Assembly: GCF_007991655.1 (NCBI RefSeq)
Contig: NZ_BJYT01000011.1
Coordinates: forward strand, 145,547 to 209,546
Source of the DNA: Segetibacter aerophilus
Lineage (GTDB): Bacteria > Bacteroidota > Bacteroidia > Chitinophagales > Chitinophagaceae
Direction of reading: 5' to 3'
DNA length: 64,000 bases
Shown here: positions 9,316-17,880 of the stretch, one piece after another
Layout: each line of letters begins with the position of its first letter
Numbering within the stretch: the stretch's first letter is position 1
Made by a program: the position numbers and the translations under genes
Notes under the pieces: generated by a model
What the model was told of the DNA's origin: nothing
What the model saw: the letters and a program-made list of their open reading frames with translations, nothing else
Databases searched by the model: none

Positions 9316-9879
9316 ATGGCAAATACATCAGACATCAGCCGTGGGATGATTTTAAAATTAGACGGCAGTCTTTATACGGTGGTTGAATTTGGACAGAACA
9401 AAACTGCCCGTGCTGCTGCTAAATTTTGGGCTAAACTAAAGGGACTTGACAATAATAGAAGTATCGAACACACCTGGAATAGCGGTGATACTGTTTACCC
9501 TGTAAGAGTTGAAAAGAAGCCTTACCAGTTTTTGTACAAAGACGAAAGCGGCTACAACTTTATGGATAACGAAACTTTTGAGCAGCTGTCGTTGGCAGAA
9601 ACAATGATTAATGCTCCCCAGTTTTTAAAAGACGGCCAGGAGGTTTCAGTATTAATTAATACTGAAACAGATCAACCGATGAGTGTTGAGCTACCCGATA
9701 AAATTGTGATGAAAGTTACTTACAGCGCACCAGGCTTGAAAGGTGATACAGCGACAAGAACATTAAAACCTGCAACCGTAGAAAGCGGTGCAACGGTGAT
9801 GGTTCCTTTGTTTGTAGATGAAGGCGAACTTATTCGCATCAATACATCAACCGGTGAATACGTTGAGCGCGTGAAATAA
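9316..9879 (+). CDS. efp: Translation elongation factor P (variant tip loop)
   Basis: EF-P relieves ribosome stalling at polyproline. The 187 residues cover the KOW-like N domain and two OB domains, with recognisable motifs YNFMDNETFEQ and GDTATRTLKPATVESGATV and the C-terminal IRINTSTGEYVERV. The odd part is the tip loop that enters the peptidyl-transferase centre. Where PGKGG with a modified lysine is usual, this protein reads NKTARAAAK, placing Arg32 at the tip. Arg32 is also the tip residue of the rhamnosylated EF-P group, but nothing here shows an EarP enzyme. It has its own promoter and terminator. Confidence 0.93.
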   Translation: MANTSDISRGMILKLDGSLYTVVEFGQNKTARAAAKFWAKLKGLDNNRSIEHTWNSGDTVYPVRVEKKPYQFLYKDESGYNFMDNETFEQLSLAETMINAPQFLKDGQEVSVLINTETDQPMSVELPDKIVMKVTYSAPGLKGDTATRTLKPATVESGATVMVPLFVDEGELIRINTSTGEYVERVK

Positions 9880-9898
9880 GAATTGAATTTTTTAGAAG

Positions 9899-9921
9899 AG
9901 CAGCCTTAGGGCTGCTTTTTT
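9899..9921 (+). terminator. Rho-independent terminator of efp
   Basis: AGCAGCC pairs with GGCTGCT around TTAG and runs into a T tract, 20 bases after the efp stop codon. Confidence 0.88.
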
Positions 9922-10031
9922 CATTTCTGTACATTTCACTTACAACGATCTCGCAGCCAAAACCTACTCTCCTACTGTCTATTTGTACTTAAAGTAATCT
10001 TCCAATTTGCACTTGTCTTAACTTCGGTTTT

Positions 10032-10958
10032 ATGAATGCGCTTATTTATAAATCAACGGGAAGTTGGTATGTGACAAAGACTGAGGATGGAAAAATTTTT
10101 AACGCCAGGATTAAGGGTGTTCTGAAAATAAGCGGCCTTACCTCAACAAACCCTATCGCAGTTGGTGATGTGGTAGAGATGGAACTGGAGAACGAATTAG
10201 AGAGCACAACTACCATTACTTCGATTCATGACCGGAAAAATTATATTGCCAGGGTTTCTCCTCACAACAAAAACCAGCATCATATTGTCGCTTCAAACCT
10301 TGACCAAAGTTTTTTGTTTGCTACCATAAAGGATCCAAAAACATCCCAAGGCTTTATTGACCGGTTCCTGGTTTCGTGCGAAGCTTTTCATGTTCCTGCA
10401 GTCATTGTCTTTAATAAGGCCGACGTCTACGGTCAGAAAGAAATGGATAGGTTTGACGAATTGAAAAGCATGTATAATGGGGTTGGTTATACCGTACTGC
10501 TGGCAAGTGTTGTAAACAACACAGGGATAGACGAAGTAAAAGAATTTCTAAAAGGCAAAACTACTTTATTGAGCGGCCATAGCGGGGTTGGCAAATCATC
10601 TCTTATAAACGCAATATTTCCCGAATTAAACCTACGCACTAAAGAAGTAAGTGATTGGAGCGGCAAAGGAATGCACACCACCACTTTCGCCGAAATGTTT
10701 GATTTGCCGTTAGAAGGTAAGGTGATAGATACACCCGGCCTCAGAGAGTTTGGATTAACAGGCATAACAAAACAAGAGTTGTCACACTACTTTCCGGAAA
10801 TGAGGAGGCGCCTGAATGATTGCCAGTTCAACAATTGTATGCACACCAATGAACCTGGCTGCGCTATAAAGAATGCGGTAAACACAAATGAAATACATGT
10901 AGACAGGTATGTTAGCTACATGACTATTTTAGATACAATGGAAGACAAAAGCTATTAA
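10032..10958 (+). CDS. rsgA: Ribosome small-subunit-dependent GTPase A
   Basis: Late 30S maturation GTPase. The circularly permuted order is visible: an N-terminal OB domain, then G4 NKAD at 128-131, then G1 GHSGVGKSS at 182-190, then G3 DTPGLREF at 233-240. The zinc-binding tail has Cys264, Cys269, His271 and Cys277. The 308-residue length is normal. It follows the efp terminator by about 110 bases. Its last bases overlap the end of a convergent small gene by four bases. Confidence 0.95.
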   Translation: MNALIYKSTGSWYVTKTEDGKIFNARIKGVLKISGLTSTNPIAVGDVVEMELENELESTTTITSIHDRKNYIARVSPHNKNQHHIVASNLDQSFLFATIKDPKTSQGFIDRFLVSCEAFHVPAVIVFNKADVYGQKEMDRFDELKSMYNGVGYTVLLASVVNNTGIDEVKEFLKGKTTLLSGHSGVGKSSLINAIFPELNLRTKEVSDWSGKGMHTTTFAEMFDLPLEGKVIDTPGLREFGLTGITKQELSHYFPEMRRRLNDCQFNNCMHTNEPGCAIKNAVNTNEIHVDRYVSYMTILDTMEDKSY

Positions 10959-11245
10959 TAAAACTTGCTTTCAAGGGAGGCGGCAAGTTCAGCTACAACA
11001 TCATTGTCCCTGATGTGAGCGTTGCAAATGGAAACGCCATTGTAGATATTATAATGCAAGTTCAGACTGTGACCTTTATACTTAAAGTACCAGTCCACCG
11101 TTTCGCTGCGATCCTCTTTAGCCACAAATTTAATTTGGTGCTCGCTTACAAGCATGTTGGCAACACTTAAAAACTTTTTCATGCCGCAATTATCATCGAT
11201 AACTGCTTCGATCGTGCCCTGAGCCGATGTTAGGCGGTAACTCAT
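10955..11245 (-). CDS. Conserved hypothetical protein, 96 aa
   Basis: A small soluble protein I do not recognise. It lacks a signal peptide or membrane segment and has a mixed alpha/beta look with several aromatic residues (DWYFKYKGHSLNLHYNIYNG). It is convergent with rsgA, overlapping by four bases, and starts at an ATG. Its coding look and tight packing suggest it is real, but no function can be given. Confidence 0.5.
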   Translation of the reverse strand: MSYRLTSAQGTIEAVIDDNCGMKKFLSVANMLVSEHQIKFVAKEDRSETVDWYFKYKGHSLNLHYNIYNGVSICNAHIRDNDVVAELAASLESKFY

Positions 11246-11275
11246 ATATTGGATATTAGATTTTACAGATGCACT

Positions 11276-11446
11276 TTAAGAACGAAACTTGCGGGCTTTT
11301 TTCATGTCCTTTATCGCTTTAGGGTCACCGCTTAAGATTTTTTCCGCTCCCACATTTCTTCCGCTGCTTGGACACCCTTTGCCCACATTGCAAGACATAA
11401 ACATTACACACATCGCACTTATAGCTATTGCTGCAACTATTTTCAT
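11276..11446 (-). CDS. Small putative lipoprotein, 56 aa
   Basis: Begins MKIVAAIAISAMCVMFMSCN, a typical lipoprotein signal ending at a cysteine. The short polar mature part is rich in lysine (KILSGDPKAIKDMKKARKF). The ATG at 11446 is preferred to one eight codons upstream because it gives a clean signal peptide. Function unknown. It lies upstream of the 96-residue gene on the same strand, about 30 bases away, and they may be co-transcribed. Confidence 0.5.
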   Translation of the reverse strand: MKIVAAIAISAMCVMFMSCNVGKGCPSSGRNVGAEKILSGDPKAIKDMKKARKFRS

Positions 11447-11486
11447 GTCTGTATATTTTTGTGTCGGCATTAATTCTTTTTTCTGC

Positions 11487-11513
11487 TTCCGTTGCGTCGC
11501 ACACTGCAGCTTT
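11487..11513 (+). repeat. Dispersed intergenic repeat, copy 2
   Basis: Reads TTCCGTTGCGTCGCACACTG and then diverges from the other copies (GCAGCTTT in place of TTGTACTTTT). It lies between the small lipoprotein gene and the gamma-carbonic-anhydrase gene. Confidence 0.7.
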
Positions 11514-11626
11514 GATGCTTTTATTCAGCTTTTTTCCATTCACGTAAAAGCCTTGCTGGGTCCGATAGATCTTCCCTGTAGCACAGACTTACTTTTTAAT
11601 AAGCAGCATGATATAACGTTCATAAG

Positions 11627-12169
11627 TTAAATATTATTTTCTTTTACCGCATTATAATTCTCAAACCAAGAAGCATATTTTGTATAGTTATTTGCAATGC
11701 GGTCAATTTCACCACTTATTTTCTCAGGAGAAATGTCCTTTACTTTTTTGGCGGGAACGCCAGCATAAATGCTGCCTTCTTCGACAATGGTTCCTTCTAA
11801 AACAACTGCACCTGCTGCGATGATAGAATTGCTGTTTACTACACTTCTATCCATTACAATTGCCCCCATCCCTATTAACACATTGTCATGGACCGTGCAA
11901 CCATGAACAATGGCGTTATGACCAATAGATACATTATTACCAATGTTGGTTGGGTTCTTAAGGTAGGTACAATGGATCACAGCACCGTCCTGCAAGTTTA
12001 CCTTATTGCCCATTTTTATATAGTTGACGTCCCCTCTTATCACAGCATTAAACCATACGCTGCATTCATCCCCCATTACTACGTCCCCAACAATGGTAGC
12101 ATTTGGTGCTACAAAACATGCTTTGCCCAAAACAGGCATTTTATCATTTACAGGAAGTATTAAAGCCAT
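11627..12169 (-). CDS. Gamma-carbonic-anhydrase family hexapeptide protein
   Basis: A 180-residue left-handed beta-helix protein of the YrdA/PaaY/gamma-CA group. Hexapeptide turns run from about 20 to 150. Likely zinc ligands are His91 in VIHCTYL and the two histidines of SIGHNAIVHG; an Arg-Gly-Asp typical of the group lies near 69-71. Members form trimers and may bind metal, but many have no measured carbonic anhydrase activity, so the reaction is unproven. It is a single gene; about 220 bases upstream separate it from the divergent ABC operon. Confidence 0.85.
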   Translation of the reverse strand: MALILPVNDKMPVLGKACFVAPNATIVGDVVMGDECSVWFNAVIRGDVNYIKMGNKVNLQDGAVIHCTYLKNPTNIGNNVSIGHNAIVHGCTVHDNVLIGMGAIVMDRSVVNSNSIIAAGAVVLEGTIVEEGSIYAGVPAKKVKDISPEKISGEIDRIANNYTKYASWFENYNAVKENNI

Positions 12170-12368
12170 GAGGTTATGTTAGAAGTTGATGCAATAGAGT
12201 TTACAATAAGTTGTTCTCTTATAAAGATAGAAAGAGAATTTGAACGGGTCATTCGATCATAACCTTACATGTGAGTTCGAGACGAACCAGGACAAAGCAG
12301 TAGTTTATAGAATGTCACTCATTAAAAGAAAAAAATTAGCAAAACAGAATTATTGTTTCTACATTTAC

Positions 12369-12388
12369 TGTATTACTTAACTAATACA
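12369..12388 (+). promoter_or_regulatory. Inverted repeat, likely operator of the GntR-ABC operon
   Basis: TGTATTACTTAACTAATACA is a perfect 7-base inverted repeat around a 6-base spacer. It ends two bases before the ABC gene ATG. The operon encodes a short YtrA-type GntR regulator, and this family typically represses its own operon through such sites. The operator role is inferred. Confidence 0.55.
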
Positions 12389-12390
12389 CC

Positions 12391-13245
12391 ATGATAGAAA
12401 TACAAGATGTATCTTTTGGATATAGCAGAAAAAAAATGCTGTACAAAAATCTAACACTCACACTGGAGACGGGAACCATTTATGGATTGTTAGGTAAAAA
12501 CGGGGCCGGTAAGTCTACTTTGCTTAAAAATTTAATCGGCTTGTTATTTCCGGCAAAAGGGAAAATCAACGTTAATTCATTCGAACCTAGACGACGCCAA
12601 CCTTCTTTTCTGCAAACCATTTATTTTATTCCTGAAGAGGTCTACGTGCCGTCTTTAACCATAAAAGGTTACCGCAATTTGTTTGCACCTTTTTATCCCA
12701 GCTTCGAGGATGAAAAATTCAGCCAGTATTTAAAAGAGCTAGATGTAAAAGATGAAGGAAAGCTAAACACCCTTTCATTCGGTCAACAGAAAAAATTCAT
12801 CATAGCGTTTGCCCTTGCATGCAACACCAAAGTATTGCTGCTTGATGAGCCAACAAACGGGTTAGATATTCCTTCAAAAATTCAATTTCGAAAACTGATT
12901 GCCTCCGTAATGAACGAAGGCCGCACAATTGTGATCTCAACCCACCAGGTTCGCGATCTCGAAAATCTTATCGACCGCATAATCATTGTCGATAATGGCT
13001 CTTTGCTTTTAAATGCTTCGCTTGGCGATATCTCTGAAAAGCTTTGCTTTAAAACCGTTTCAGAAGTGGACGATCCAACTCGAGTCTTATACGCTGAAGA
13101 CACCCTTAAAGGAATTTCTGTGGTGCAGGAAAACACGGAAGGCGAAGACTCAAAAGTAAACCTTGAGCAACTGTTTAATGCTGTAACCGAGAACCCTGAA
13201 ATGATCAAAGCAATTTTCTCAAACACCGAAACACTTGTAAAATGA
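12391..13245 (+). CDS. ABC transporter ATP-binding protein (YtrB-like)
   Basis: A 284-residue nucleotide-binding protein of an ABC-2-type exporter. The Walker A motif GKNGAGKST is at 35-43. The signature region is LSFGQQKKF, a degenerate form, followed by Walker B VLLLDEPTNGLD and the switch STHQ. It is the first gene of a four-gene operon with a 4-base overlap to the permease gene, followed by a GntR regulator and an exported protein. Such sets usually respond to envelope stress; the substrate is unknown. Confidence 0.88.
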   Translation: MIEIQDVSFGYSRKKMLYKNLTLTLETGTIYGLLGKNGAGKSTLLKNLIGLLFPAKGKINVNSFEPRRRQPSFLQTIYFIPEEVYVPSLTIKGYRNLFAPFYPSFEDEKFSQYLKELDVKDEGKLNTLSFGQQKKFIIAFALACNTKVLLLDEPTNGLDIPSKIQFRKLIASVMNEGRTIVISTHQVRDLENLIDRIIIVDNGSLLLNASLGDISEKLCFKTVSEVDDPTRVLYAEDTLKGISVVQENTEGEDSKVNLEQLFNAVTENPEMIKAIFSNTETLVK

Positions 13246-14036
13246 ATGATACTTTCAACCTGAAACGATTTGGCTGGCTTTTCAAGAAAACCTTACTCGA
13301 GCGCCCTGCACAACTGTTGGGTTTAATTGGTCTTATCCTTGTTATCACAGTATTGTTCTATGCCATCCTAAGATACATGGGACCTTGGGACGTAGCGCAA
13401 AACGGCTCGTTCTTGATCGGCTTTATTGGTGGCGGCACCTTCCTCGCGTCTTTTGTGTTTACTTATTTTACTTCAAATGCAAGTGGCTCATCTTATCTTA
13501 CTTTACCAGCCTCACATTTTGAAAAGTGGCTCTGCGCAGTTCTAATCACGGGGGTAATATTCACATCAATCTTCCTGCTTTTTTACCGCGCTATCGATAT
13601 TGCTTTTGTATCCATCTATCATAAGGCACTTAATCCTACAGGTCCTTTTTACAAGGAGATGTACGAGGCTATAAATGTCTTGCCCTATAATGGGTTTATA
13701 GCGGGAAAGGCTTACATGATGTTTGCAAATTTTACAACCGCAATGCTTGTCGGTGCCCTCTATTTTAATAAAGCTGCGTTTATAAAAGTTGCACTTATTG
13801 TGTGCGCCATTTTTATCGCAGGCTCGTATCTCAATTATTTTATGGCAAAAGCAGTCTTTGACAATCTTGACAAGGCACTTCCTTACTATGCAGTTTTTAT
13901 CACCGTAGGCAAAGAATTCGGAAAAATCATTCTGCCATCGTTTGCTTCTAAAGCTGTCGACATTTGTATTTTATACATTATACCTTCAGTTCTTTTGATT
14001 ACAGCTTACGTACGTCTTCGTGAGAAAGAATTTTAA
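13242..14036 (+). CDS. ABC-2-type transporter permease
   Basis: A 264-residue integral membrane protein with about six hydrophobic segments (for example LLGLIGLILVITVLFYAILR, GFIGGGTFLASFVFTYF and AVLITGVIFTSIFLLFY). It overlaps the ATP-binding protein gene by four bases and so is almost certainly its membrane partner. The sequence is divergent, and family placement rests on topology and operon position. The GntR gene follows after nine bases. Confidence 0.72.
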   Translation: MNDTFNLKRFGWLFKKTLLERPAQLLGLIGLILVITVLFYAILRYMGPWDVAQNGSFLIGFIGGGTFLASFVFTYFTSNASGSSYLTLPASHFEKWLCAVLITGVIFTSIFLLFYRAIDIAFVSIYHKALNPTGPFYKEMYEAINVLPYNGFIAGKAYMMFANFTTAMLVGALYFNKAAFIKVALIVCAIFIAGSYLNYFMAKAVFDNLDKALPYYAVFITVGKEFGKIILPSFASKAVDICILYIIPSVLLITAYVRLREKEF

Positions 14037-14045
14037 ATTTTAAGA

Positions 14046-14420
14046 ATGGAATTCAGAGAAAACCAGGCGATATACATTCAAATTGCGGAGTACGTTTGCG
14101 AGCAGATCTTATTGAAAAAATGGGAGCTAGGTGAGAAAATTTTAAGTATCCGCGAACTCGCTGTACTAATGCAAGTCACTCCTAACACGGTGCAACGAGC
14201 TTACGACTTCCTTCAGCAAAAACAAATTATTTCAAACAAACGCGGCATTGGCTATTTCACAGACGCAGACGCACTTGAACGAATACTAGCCTTTAGAAAA
14301 GAACAATTTATCGCAAACGAGCTACCTGTTTTCTTTAGAAATATGTATTTGCTAGACGTCGATTTTAAAGAGGTGAACAGCCTGTACCAACAATTTATAA
14401 ACGACAATTTTAAAAAATAA
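14046..14420 (+). CDS. GntR-family regulator, short YtrA type
   Basis: A 124-residue repressor. The N-terminal winged helix covers about 8-75 with the typical pattern IYIQIAEYVCEQILLKKW then LSIRELAVLMQVTPNTVQRA. Only about 45 residues follow, so there is no large effector domain; this is the YtrA layout. It lies within the ABC operon and probably autoregulates it through the palindrome before the first gene. The signal is unknown. Confidence 0.85.
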   Translation: MEFRENQAIYIQIAEYVCEQILLKKWELGEKILSIRELAVLMQVTPNTVQRAYDFLQQKQIISNKRGIGYFTDADALERILAFRKEQFIANELPVFFRNMYLLDVDFKEVNSLYQQFINDNFKK

Positions 14421-14425
14421 CCAGT

Positions 14426-15256
14426 ATGAAAATAAGTTCGATAATCCTGCTTGTAACATTTCTGTTGCTTGTAACAGCTATGTTCGCCTCGAATGTTTTA
14501 CTTAAGAAAGAATACGATAAAGTAGATAAAAGTGACTTGTATTGGACCTATGGTAAAATTCTTGAGCAGCCTTTTAAGCACTTAAAAATTAATGGCGGGA
14601 ACGTCACAAATATTGCTTTTGAACAAAACCCAAATGCATCGGTACGGGTGTTTAAAAATTGGGATGGCTACGATAAAGGTGCGGTGAAGGCTTTTGTAAA
14701 AAATGACACACTCTTCATAACGTTCGCTAATACCTTTCAAAATCAGAATGAAAGGCAATGGCTGAGAAATAGTACTCCAATTAGAATATTCAGTCCTGAA
14801 TTATTATCAATAGATGGATTTGACACAAACATTGAATTGTTTAAACTAAAGCAAAAAGGCATCAAAGTAAACCTGTCAGGTAAATCGATGGTGGAGGTAG
14901 AAAGCTTTTTATCACGACTCGACACCCTTTATATCACCCAAAAAGATTCAACGAAAGTGGTTTTCGAAATGTCCCCTGAAGTGATGAATGATAATATTAA
15001 AAGCACCGCTCAAACAAATCCAAAAGAAACACCTACAATACAAAAAGAAGGTTTTCCTTCTTCCAGCATTATGATTGCGCCTCCGCCAATAAAAAAAGGT
15101 TGGGAAACAATGAATATTCAATTTGTAGAAGCCGACGTAAAAGATGTGTCTTTGTTAGATATCGGCCATGCGCAAATAAAATCGTTGAAGTTAAATATTA
15201 CGGATAGTGCGGCTGTGATCATTTCAGGAGGAACATTAAAAACGATTCGCAAGTAG
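14426..15256 (+). CDS. Membrane-anchored exported protein, DUF2807-like
   Basis: A 276-residue protein with an N-terminal signal anchor (SIILLVTFLLLVTAMFASNVL). A repetitive beta-rich body follows, with segments such as LFKLKQKGIKVNLSGKSMVE and VSLLDIGHAQIKSLKLNITD that resemble the single-strand beta-helix of DUF2807 (GIN-domain) proteins. A proline-rich linker lies near 205-225. It is the last gene of the GntR-ABC operon, five bases after the regulator. An envelope role is inferred from context. Confidence 0.6.
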   Translation: MKISSIILLVTFLLLVTAMFASNVLLKKEYDKVDKSDLYWTYGKILEQPFKHLKINGGNVTNIAFEQNPNASVRVFKNWDGYDKGAVKAFVKNDTLFITFANTFQNQNERQWLRNSTPIRIFSPELLSIDGFDTNIELFKLKQKGIKVNLSGKSMVEVESFLSRLDTLYITQKDSTKVVFEMSPEVMNDNIKSTAQTNPKETPTIQKEGFPSSSIMIAPPPIKKGWETMNIQFVEADVKDVSLLDIGHAQIKSLKLNITDSAAVIISGGTLKTIRK

Positions 15257-15308
15257 ATCTTTGATGATATGAAGAGGTATCGACGTTTTATTGCTGATTT
15301 TTCTAAAA

Positions 15309-16337
15309 ATGGAAAAGAAAATCTATAGAGTTCTTAAGTATGTCTTGCTATTTTTTTGCATTCTCTTTTTGTACAAGGCCTTTGTTCCGAGAAGTTATTC
15401 GTCACCTCCTTTATGGAGAAGAGCCGGTACATTATTCTGGAAACTCTCAACCGGCTCAAGAATTGGTTACACATTGCTACGTGCAAAAGGCCCACGAATA
15501 AAGCAACCAATTATTTACCTGCATGGAGGACCAGGCGGACACATACGTGAAGAAGGTATTGATGTATTAAGGCGGCTTTCTGAAAATGGCTATAATGTTT
15601 ATTTATACGACCAGGTCGGCAGTGGCCAGTCGGACAGGTTGAAGAATATTAAAGAGTATACAGTAGAGAGACACGTAAGAGACTTAAGAGAAATAATTAG
15701 CAGAACCGGATCACAAAAAGTAATTCTTATCGGTCAATCATGGGGCGCCATCCTGGCTGTTTCATTTGTTGCTAAATATCCGGCCTTAGTTGACAAACTA
15801 ATTTTAACCTGCCCCGGCCCCATTTTCCCTGTGCGTCAAGAACTGGCGAATATTCCAGCGCCTGATAGCTTTCACTTAAAAGATCCCTTGTTTACAAATG
15901 CGATGGGAAATAAAAAACTAAGAAACCTGAGAACGGATGTAGTTAAATTATTAGCCACAACATTTCATATAAAACTGGCAACAGACAGGGAAGCAGATAT
16001 GTTTCAAACTGCACTGGATTATGAAGTAGATAAGTCGGCCGTCTGCGATACAAACAAATTTTTAAAAGCTGAAGCTGGCAGCGGCTTTTATGCGCAAATC
16101 ATGACTTTTAAAGATCTTCAGAAAACACGCGATTTTCGTTCAAAGCTGCAAAACCTGGCCATTCCAGTCCTGGTGATGAAAGGGCAGTGCGACAATCAAA
16201 AGTGGGGCTTTACTAAAGAATACCTCGACATCTTTCCCAACCATCAACTTGTTATTGTACCCAATGCCGGCCACTTCATTTCCGTGGAGCAGCCGGAAGT
16301 GTATATAAAAACAATTGTAAAATTCTTAGATCATTAA
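15309..16337 (+). CDS. Alpha/beta hydrolase, S33 (proline iminopeptidase-like)
   Basis: A 342-residue hydrolase. An N-terminal hydrophobic segment (VLKYVLLFFCILFLYKAF) anchors or exports it. The oxyanion motif HGGPGG is followed by the nucleophile elbow GQSWG, an acid in the GQCDNQKWG stretch and the final histidine in NAGHF. The HGGPG motif is typical of prolyl aminopeptidases of family S33, though substrates vary. The ATG at 15309 was preferred over an upstream TTG. It lies about 50 bases after the ABC operon on the same strand. Confidence 0.82.
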   Translation: MEKKIYRVLKYVLLFFCILFLYKAFVPRSYSSPPLWRRAGTLFWKLSTGSRIGYTLLRAKGPRIKQPIIYLHGGPGGHIREEGIDVLRRLSENGYNVYLYDQVGSGQSDRLKNIKEYTVERHVRDLREIISRTGSQKVILIGQSWGAILAVSFVAKYPALVDKLILTCPGPIFPVRQELANIPAPDSFHLKDPLFTNAMGNKKLRNLRTDVVKLLATTFHIKLATDREADMFQTALDYEVDKSAVCDTNKFLKAEAGSGFYAQIMTFKDLQKTRDFRSKLQNLAIPVLVMKGQCDNQKWGFTKEYLDIFPNHQLVIVPNAGHFISVEQPEVYIKTIVKFLDH

Positions 16338-16492
16338 TCGTCTTTGCAGCAACTCGAAACCAATTTCCATCAAATCTTTACAAATACTGTTCACTCCGCC
16401 CAGCACTTTGTTGTTACCAAAACATTATTCCAAAAATCCTATTATTGCATCAGTAATCTTCAAACCTTCATTGCTCATCTGTCATCTTCCCA

Positions 16493-17686
16493 ATGACCAA
16501 CCGCCAATTATTTCTAAGCCATGTCGCCCAAACTTCCCCTGCCCCAATAGGATTAGAAATTGTAAAAGCCGAAGGCATAAAAATGTGGGACGTTGACGGC
16601 AAAGAATATATCGATCTTATCTCCGGCTTTAGTGTCTGTAATATTGGTCATAGTAATCCTGAAGTTATAAAAGCAGTAAAAGACCAGGTCGATCGTTACA
16701 TGCACCTGATCGTATATGGCGAGTTTATCGAAACACCACAAGTTGCTTATGCTAAACTCTTAACGGACTATCTCCCCTCCTCTTTGAATTCGGTCTATTT
16801 CACAAACAGCGGTGCAGAAGCTACAGAAGGCGCCATGAAGCTAGCTAAGCGGGTGACAGGAAGGTCGAAGATCATAGCCTGTAATAAAGCTTATCACGGA
16901 AGCACACAGGGCGCGTTAAGTGTTATGGGAGACGAATACTGGCGCAATGCCTTTCGCCCTTTACTGCCGGATATTTATCATTTGGATTATAATTCCCAGG
17001 AGTTAATTGACTGCATCGACAATACCACTGCTTGTGTAATAGTCGAAACTGTGCAGGCCGAAAGTGGCGTTAACCGTCCTGGAGAAAAGTGGCTTAAAAC
17101 CTTGCAAACTACATGTACTGAGCAGGGAGCTTTATTGGTTTTTGATGAGATACAGGCAGGCTTTGGAAGAACGGGAAGCTTGTGGGCTTTTGAACACTAC
17201 GGTGTCGTTCCTGATATATTGTTGCTTGGCAAAGCTCTTGGTGGGGGAATGCCATTAGGGGCTTTCATTGCTGATATAAGTTTGATGGATTCGCTGACTA
17301 ATAATCCTGTGCTGGGGCACATAACTACTTTTGGCGGGCACCCTGTTAGTTGTGCTGCAGGAATGGCTGCACTAAAAGTGTTGGTTGAAAAAAATTGGAT
17401 TGAAGAGGTTAAGACAAAAGAGGAACTGTTTCTTAATTGTTTAAAACATGACAGGATTCATTCAGTTCGTTCTGCAGGACTATGGCTCGCAGTTGAATTT
17501 GAAAGCTTTGAAGTTTGCAAGCCGATAATAGACAGATGCATAGAGAAAGGGGTTGTAAGCGATTGGTTTTTGTTTGCACCTAATTGTATGCGAATAGCTC
17601 CCCCACTTATCATTACCGAAGCAGAAATCAAGGAAATATGTTCCGTTATTATGAGTAGTATTGAAGAAGTCTACCAAGGTAAATAG
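16493..17686 (+). CDS. Class III PLP-dependent aminotransferase
   Basis: A 397-residue fold-type I aminotransferase. It shows the NSGAEATEGAMKLA phosphate-binding motif, the cofactor Asp in VFDEIQAGFGRTG (Asp218) and the Schiff-base lysine in LLLGKALGGGMPLGA (Lys247). The family includes acetylornithine, ornithine, 4-aminobutyrate and other omega-aminotransferases. The gene stands alone with no arginine or GABA genes near, so I do not name the substrate. Confidence 0.88.
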   Translation: MTNRQLFLSHVAQTSPAPIGLEIVKAEGIKMWDVDGKEYIDLISGFSVCNIGHSNPEVIKAVKDQVDRYMHLIVYGEFIETPQVAYAKLLTDYLPSSLNSVYFTNSGAEATEGAMKLAKRVTGRSKIIACNKAYHGSTQGALSVMGDEYWRNAFRPLLPDIYHLDYNSQELIDCIDNTTACVIVETVQAESGVNRPGEKWLKTLQTTCTEQGALLVFDEIQAGFGRTGSLWAFEHYGVVPDILLLGKALGGGMPLGAFIADISLMDSLTNNPVLGHITTFGGHPVSCAAGMAALKVLVEKNWIEEVKTKEELFLNCLKHDRIHSVRSAGLWLAVEFESFEVCKPIIDRCIEKGVVSDWFLFAPNCMRIAPPLIITEAEIKEICSVIMSSIEEVYQGK

Positions 17687-17702
17687 CTCCATTTAAATGA
17701 TA

Positions 17703-17726
17703 AGTACAAGGGTGCGACGCAACGAA
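17703..17726 (-). repeat. Dispersed intergenic repeat, copy 3
   Basis: On the minus strand it reads TTCGTTGCGTCGCACCCTTG then TACT, one base different from copy 1 over the shared stretch. It lies just after the aminotransferase stop codon. Confidence 0.75.
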
Positions 17727-17856
17727 TGAATAATAGAATTACCAAAGCAGGCTACATAACTCTTCTAAACTCTTAAGTAACCTTCATCCTTCTCGCAGTA
17801 ATCTTCTGACTAAAAAACTTTTCTTGAAATGTTTGGTGCATTAAAAAGATCTTTGT

Positions 17857-17875
17857 TACTTTGAATTACAAAGTA
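17857..17875 (+). promoter_or_regulatory. Palindrome A, likely operator of the creD-region regulator
   Basis: TACTTTGAATTACAAAGTA has 7-base perfect arms and ends five bases before the ATG of the 221-residue membrane protein gene. Very similar sites precede creD and the 139-residue gene, so all three probably bind one factor, most simply the winged-helix protein encoded between them. It also overlaps a possible -7 box (TACTTTG). Confidence 0.6.
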
Positions 17876-17880
17876 CTTTT

